From Cydia pomonella (taxonomy: Eukaryota > Arthropoda > Insecta > Lepidoptera > Tortricidae): DNA of 64,000 nt. The notes beneath the pieces were generated by a model. It was not told where the DNA came from. It did no database searches and saw nothing but the letters and a program-made list of their open reading frames with translations. The position numbers were made by a program, and so were the translations under genes. Shown piece by piece: positions 61,953 to 64,000 of this stretch. The stretch covers positions 22,481,389 through 22,545,388 of the forward strand of contig NC_084713.1 in NCBI RefSeq assembly GCF_033807575.1, in the 5' to 3' direction. How positions within the stretch are numbered: the stretch's first letter is position 1; each line of letters starts with the position of its first letter.

Positions 61953-64000
61953 CTATTTGCAAGTATGTGATCGAAAAAACAAGGGATCCTTCTGTCCTAA
62001 GTTCTCACTTATTACACTATTATTGATAGGTGAAGTTTCCAGAGTGAATTCTGAATCATTGACATTTTGAAAGCTTGAGATCCATTCTGACAGGCCTCGC
62101 AGAATGGTTTGAATCCCGTAGCTGATAATTTTCCCAGTTCCTAGTGAAAACTGATCTAGGGTTAGGTTTCGATTAGAGTCATATAGATAGCCATAACCAT
62201 GATTATGCATGTCCTGCCCAAGTTTATTATTAAATGATTCAACTCGTGAATTATAAACAGGCGCACCACAAATATAAGTTGGCAAAACTATAATTATGTT
62301 GGTATTACTTATACTCTTCAACTTATTTTGTATAACATTAACCAACACATCATAATTTCGGGTAGTATGAAAATCTGACTCGCCAATCATGATAATGCAA
62401 AAGTCTGTTTTGGAATAGCTAGCTAGTTTCAAATATATGTCTTTTAATAGTATTTCTGTTCCGACATTGGGCGTTAAATAATGGCAGTACTCAAAATCGT
62501 CATAAGAATTCACTGATGTCATGTTACGTAGTATATTCCACCGTTTGCTGCTAGATATAATACATAATTTATTTTTTATTTTCTTGCATTTCGAGACCTC
62601 AGTAGGACCTTTAGAGCATTTGTTCTTATTTTGGTTTACGTTTAAGGACCCAACGGGTGGGTTGCATCCCGCTGTAGGAGCCAATTCTTGTTCCAGGTTC
62701 GCAATGACTCGATTGAGACGAATCATTTCCTCCTTACAGTTACAAAGCTCAATTTTTAATTTTGATATGGTACTTTCCATCTCTAAAGTTTTCATTGAAA
62801 AATCTGAACGTTGTCCAAGGTTACACTTTCCTATAGGACTAGCTAAATTCGATATCCGGATCATACGGGCTCCTTTCTTTGACGAGGGTGGTGTATTGCA
62901 CAATTTTTTCAAAGTGTTTAATTCTAACGTTAATTTGGTAATCTGGCGCGTTAGTTCATTTTTTTCGATAATTGTGTTCTGTAATTCGTTGTCCGTACTC
63001 GCTAGCTCAATTTTCAGTTTTGCTATTTTTCCTTTTAACTCAGCAATTATACTGGTATCATTTGGTAATTCAAAACTTTTGGACAAATCGTCTTCCAAAA
63101 GTAGATAGTTATCTGAAAAACGCTTTTCGATTTCCGATATTACTTCCATAGATTTAGATCTGGTACGTGATATTTCCTGGCTCTTAACTACGCCTATGTC
63201 AATATCATCCTCCTTTTCCTCAGTTTGCTCTTCCGCAGGGTACCCGCATGAACGGGTATCCGCAGCGGATGAAGAACTAGACGCTGGTGACTTGTGTATT
63301 CCCTCCGTCAGGTCTAACGCCGCGGGTGAAGAGCTTAACGCCGATGTATCCGCTACTGGGGATGATGCCGTTAACTTGTTATTCTCCCTCTCTTTATCCT
63401 CAGTCAGGTTTTGCCCCCCAGAGAAGGAACTTGACGCCGTTGCTTCCGATGCTGCCTCTGCTGTCTGTGGCTTGTTAGTTTCTCCTTGTCTTTTCCCAGT
63501 TGAGTCTTGCGCCGCGGGTGTAAAACTCGGCGCTGGTGACTTTTGTACTTCGTCCGTCAGGTCAAACGCCGCGGGAGAAAAACTTGACACCGATGCTTCT
63601 ACTACTGGGGATTCTGTTGTTGACTTGTTATCTTCAATCTCTCCCTTCTCAGTTTGATCTTGACCTACACATAAAGAACTGGACGCCGACGGAATTGATG
63701 CTGCCGATGATGTCGGTGGCTTGTTAGTTTCTCCTTGTTTTTTCCCGGACGACTCTTGCGCTGCGGGTGAAAAACTCGACGGCGTTTCTGCCGATGACTT
63801 TAATGCTTTTTTCCTTATTGTGATATTTTGTTCTTCGGTGCTCCTTATTGAAATAGATTTTTTAGTTATTACTGGGATTGGTGAGTTAGATCCATGCAGA
63901 CATAATTGACATTTCCATTTTTTCCTACTTTCCACGGACATTAGCCGAATTAATTTTTCGGATCTTCCCGAACATTTTGTGTCAAACACTTGTTTACAGT
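61953..64000 (-). CDS. LINE ORF1: PHD-type finger, coiled coil, esterase-like (partial, >678 aa)
   Basis: RNA-binding/chaperone-type partner protein of the LINE. The reading frame is open through the window edge (CKQVFDTKC precedes the first GTG at 63989), so the true start is outside. The visible N-terminus has Cys residues and WKCQLC, the last zinc-ligand pair of a PHD finger. A Ser/Ala/Pro-rich stretch holds a tandem duplication of about 83 residues. A coiled coil follows (AELKGKIAKLKIELASTDNE, QITKLTLELNTLKKL, then STISKLKIELCNCKEEMIRL). The C-terminal ~200 residues look like an SGNH esterase remnant or relative (DFCIIMIGESDFH, TNIIIVLPTYICG), as in CR1 ORF1. Plus-strand frames at 62521-63909 are antisense shadows. 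Confidence 0.85.
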   Translation of the reverse strand, partial: CKQVFDTKCSGRSEKLIRLMSVESRKKWKCQLCLHGSNSPIPVITKKSISIRSTEEQNITIRKKALKSSAETPSSFSPAAQESSGKKQGETNKPPTSSAASIPSASSSLCVGQDQTEKGEIEDNKSTTESPVVEASVSSFSPAAFDLTDEVQKSPAPSFTPAAQDSTGKRQGETNKPQTAEAASEATASSSFSGGQNLTEDKERENNKLTASSPVADTSALSSSPAALDLTEGIHKSPASSSSSAADTRSCGYPAEEQTEEKEDDIDIGVVKSQEISRTRSKSMEVISEIEKRFSDNYLLLEDDLSKSFELPNDTSIIAELKGKIAKLKIELASTDNELQNTIIEKNELTRQITKLTLELNTLKKLCNTPPSSKKGARMIRISNLASPIGKCNLGQRSDFSMKTLEMESTISKLKIELCNCKEEMIRLNRVIANLEQELAPTAGCNPPVGSLNVNQNKNKCSKGPTEVSKCKKIKNKLCIISSSKRWNILRNMTSVNSYDDFEYCHYLTPNVGTEILLKDIYLKLASYSKTDFCIIMIGESDFHTTRNYDVLVNVIQNKLKSISNTNIIIVLPTYICGAPVYNSRVESFNNKLGQDMHNHGYGYLYDSNRNLTLDQFSLGTGKIISYGIQTILRGLSEWISSFQNVNDSEFTLETSPINNSVISENLGQKDPLFFRSHTCK
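63287..63785. repeat. ~249-bp tandem duplication inside LINE ORF1
   Basis: The DNA at about 63287-63535 and 63536-63784 is a diverged direct duplication; it encodes two rounds of SF(S/T)PAAQ(E/D)S(S/T)GK, QGETNKP, ENNK or EDNK, SSPVA/ESPVV and FDLTDEVQKSPA/LDLTEGIHKSPA. The frame is preserved. Confidence 0.85.

Larger units (their letters stand above)
58668..64000 (-). mobile_element. CR1-type LINE, apparently intact, 5' end outside window
   Basis: Minus-strand non-LTR retrotransposon with two long ORFs 43 bp apart, a ~270-bp 3' UTR, and a terminus made of four ACTGAA units (plus strand TTCAGT at 58668-58691) in place of poly-A. ORF1 of the PHD-plus-esterase kind and an APE endonuclease-RT ORF2 are features of the CR1 group. 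No frameshift or stop is seen in over 5 kb, unlike every other LINE here, so this is a young copy. Confidence 0.9.

Noticed and set aside
62521..63909. Plus-strand ORFs opposite LINE ORF1
   Set aside because: Antisense shadows of a convincing protein; their repeated composition mirrors the ORF1 duplication.

Overview
The window looks like lepidopteran (moth or butterfly) nuclear DNA. It is AT-rich. Its one host gene is split by short GT-AG introns. Most of the rest is transposon debris of kinds common in Lepidoptera: tRNA-derived SINEs, 5'-truncated LINE tails, palindromic MITEs, a Helitron, and the 'GGTTCCGTA...GTCCGTCTGTCTGTC' interspersed repeats. The taxon is inferred from repeat style and transporter sequence; no search was run.

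Layout. 1-26 kb: no recognisable host gene. It holds nested SINE and LINE fragments (466-1541, 19345-20670), two full SINEs (5817, 21035), copies of a short retroposon (7751, 8769), palindromic MITEs (6873, 9501, 10346, 11187, 11333), a 690-bp interspersed element (15000), a repeat carrying a 5S rRNA-derived segment (18735) and a GC-rich islet (23230-23470). 26.6-34.6 kb: a complete ten-exon minus-strand gene for an SLC17/MFS anion (inorganic phosphate or sialin-like) transporter of about 454 residues, with TE-filled introns and decayed copies of two of its exons. 34.6-38.6 kb: mostly plain intergenic DNA. 38.64-41.74 kb: a Helitron with intact-looking ends but only a frameshifted helicase C-terminus, itself split by another element. 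42-50 kb: dense MITEs, retroposons, a SINE with target duplications and three LINE 3' fragments. 50-56 kb: sparse. 56-58.6 kb: an interspersed element with 286-bp internal tandem expansion, and a 72-bp tandem repeat open in both strands. 58.67 kb to the right edge: a CR1-type LINE on the minus strand with long intact ORF1 (PHD-type finger, coiled coil, esterase-like) and ORF2 (endonuclease plus reverse transcriptase). It is the only element here that looks potentially active, and its 5' end is outside the window.

How parts interact. The short retroposon family (copies at 8769, 29431, 43690, 45264) shares its last ~115 bp and A-rich tail with the LINE inserted at 19800-20275, which suggests it borrows that LINE's machinery. 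Several insertions can be ordered in time because one element splits another. I found no undescribed multi-gene system; the best leads are the retroposon/LINE tail sharing, the exon copies in the transporter, the 5S-derived repeat and the intact LINE.
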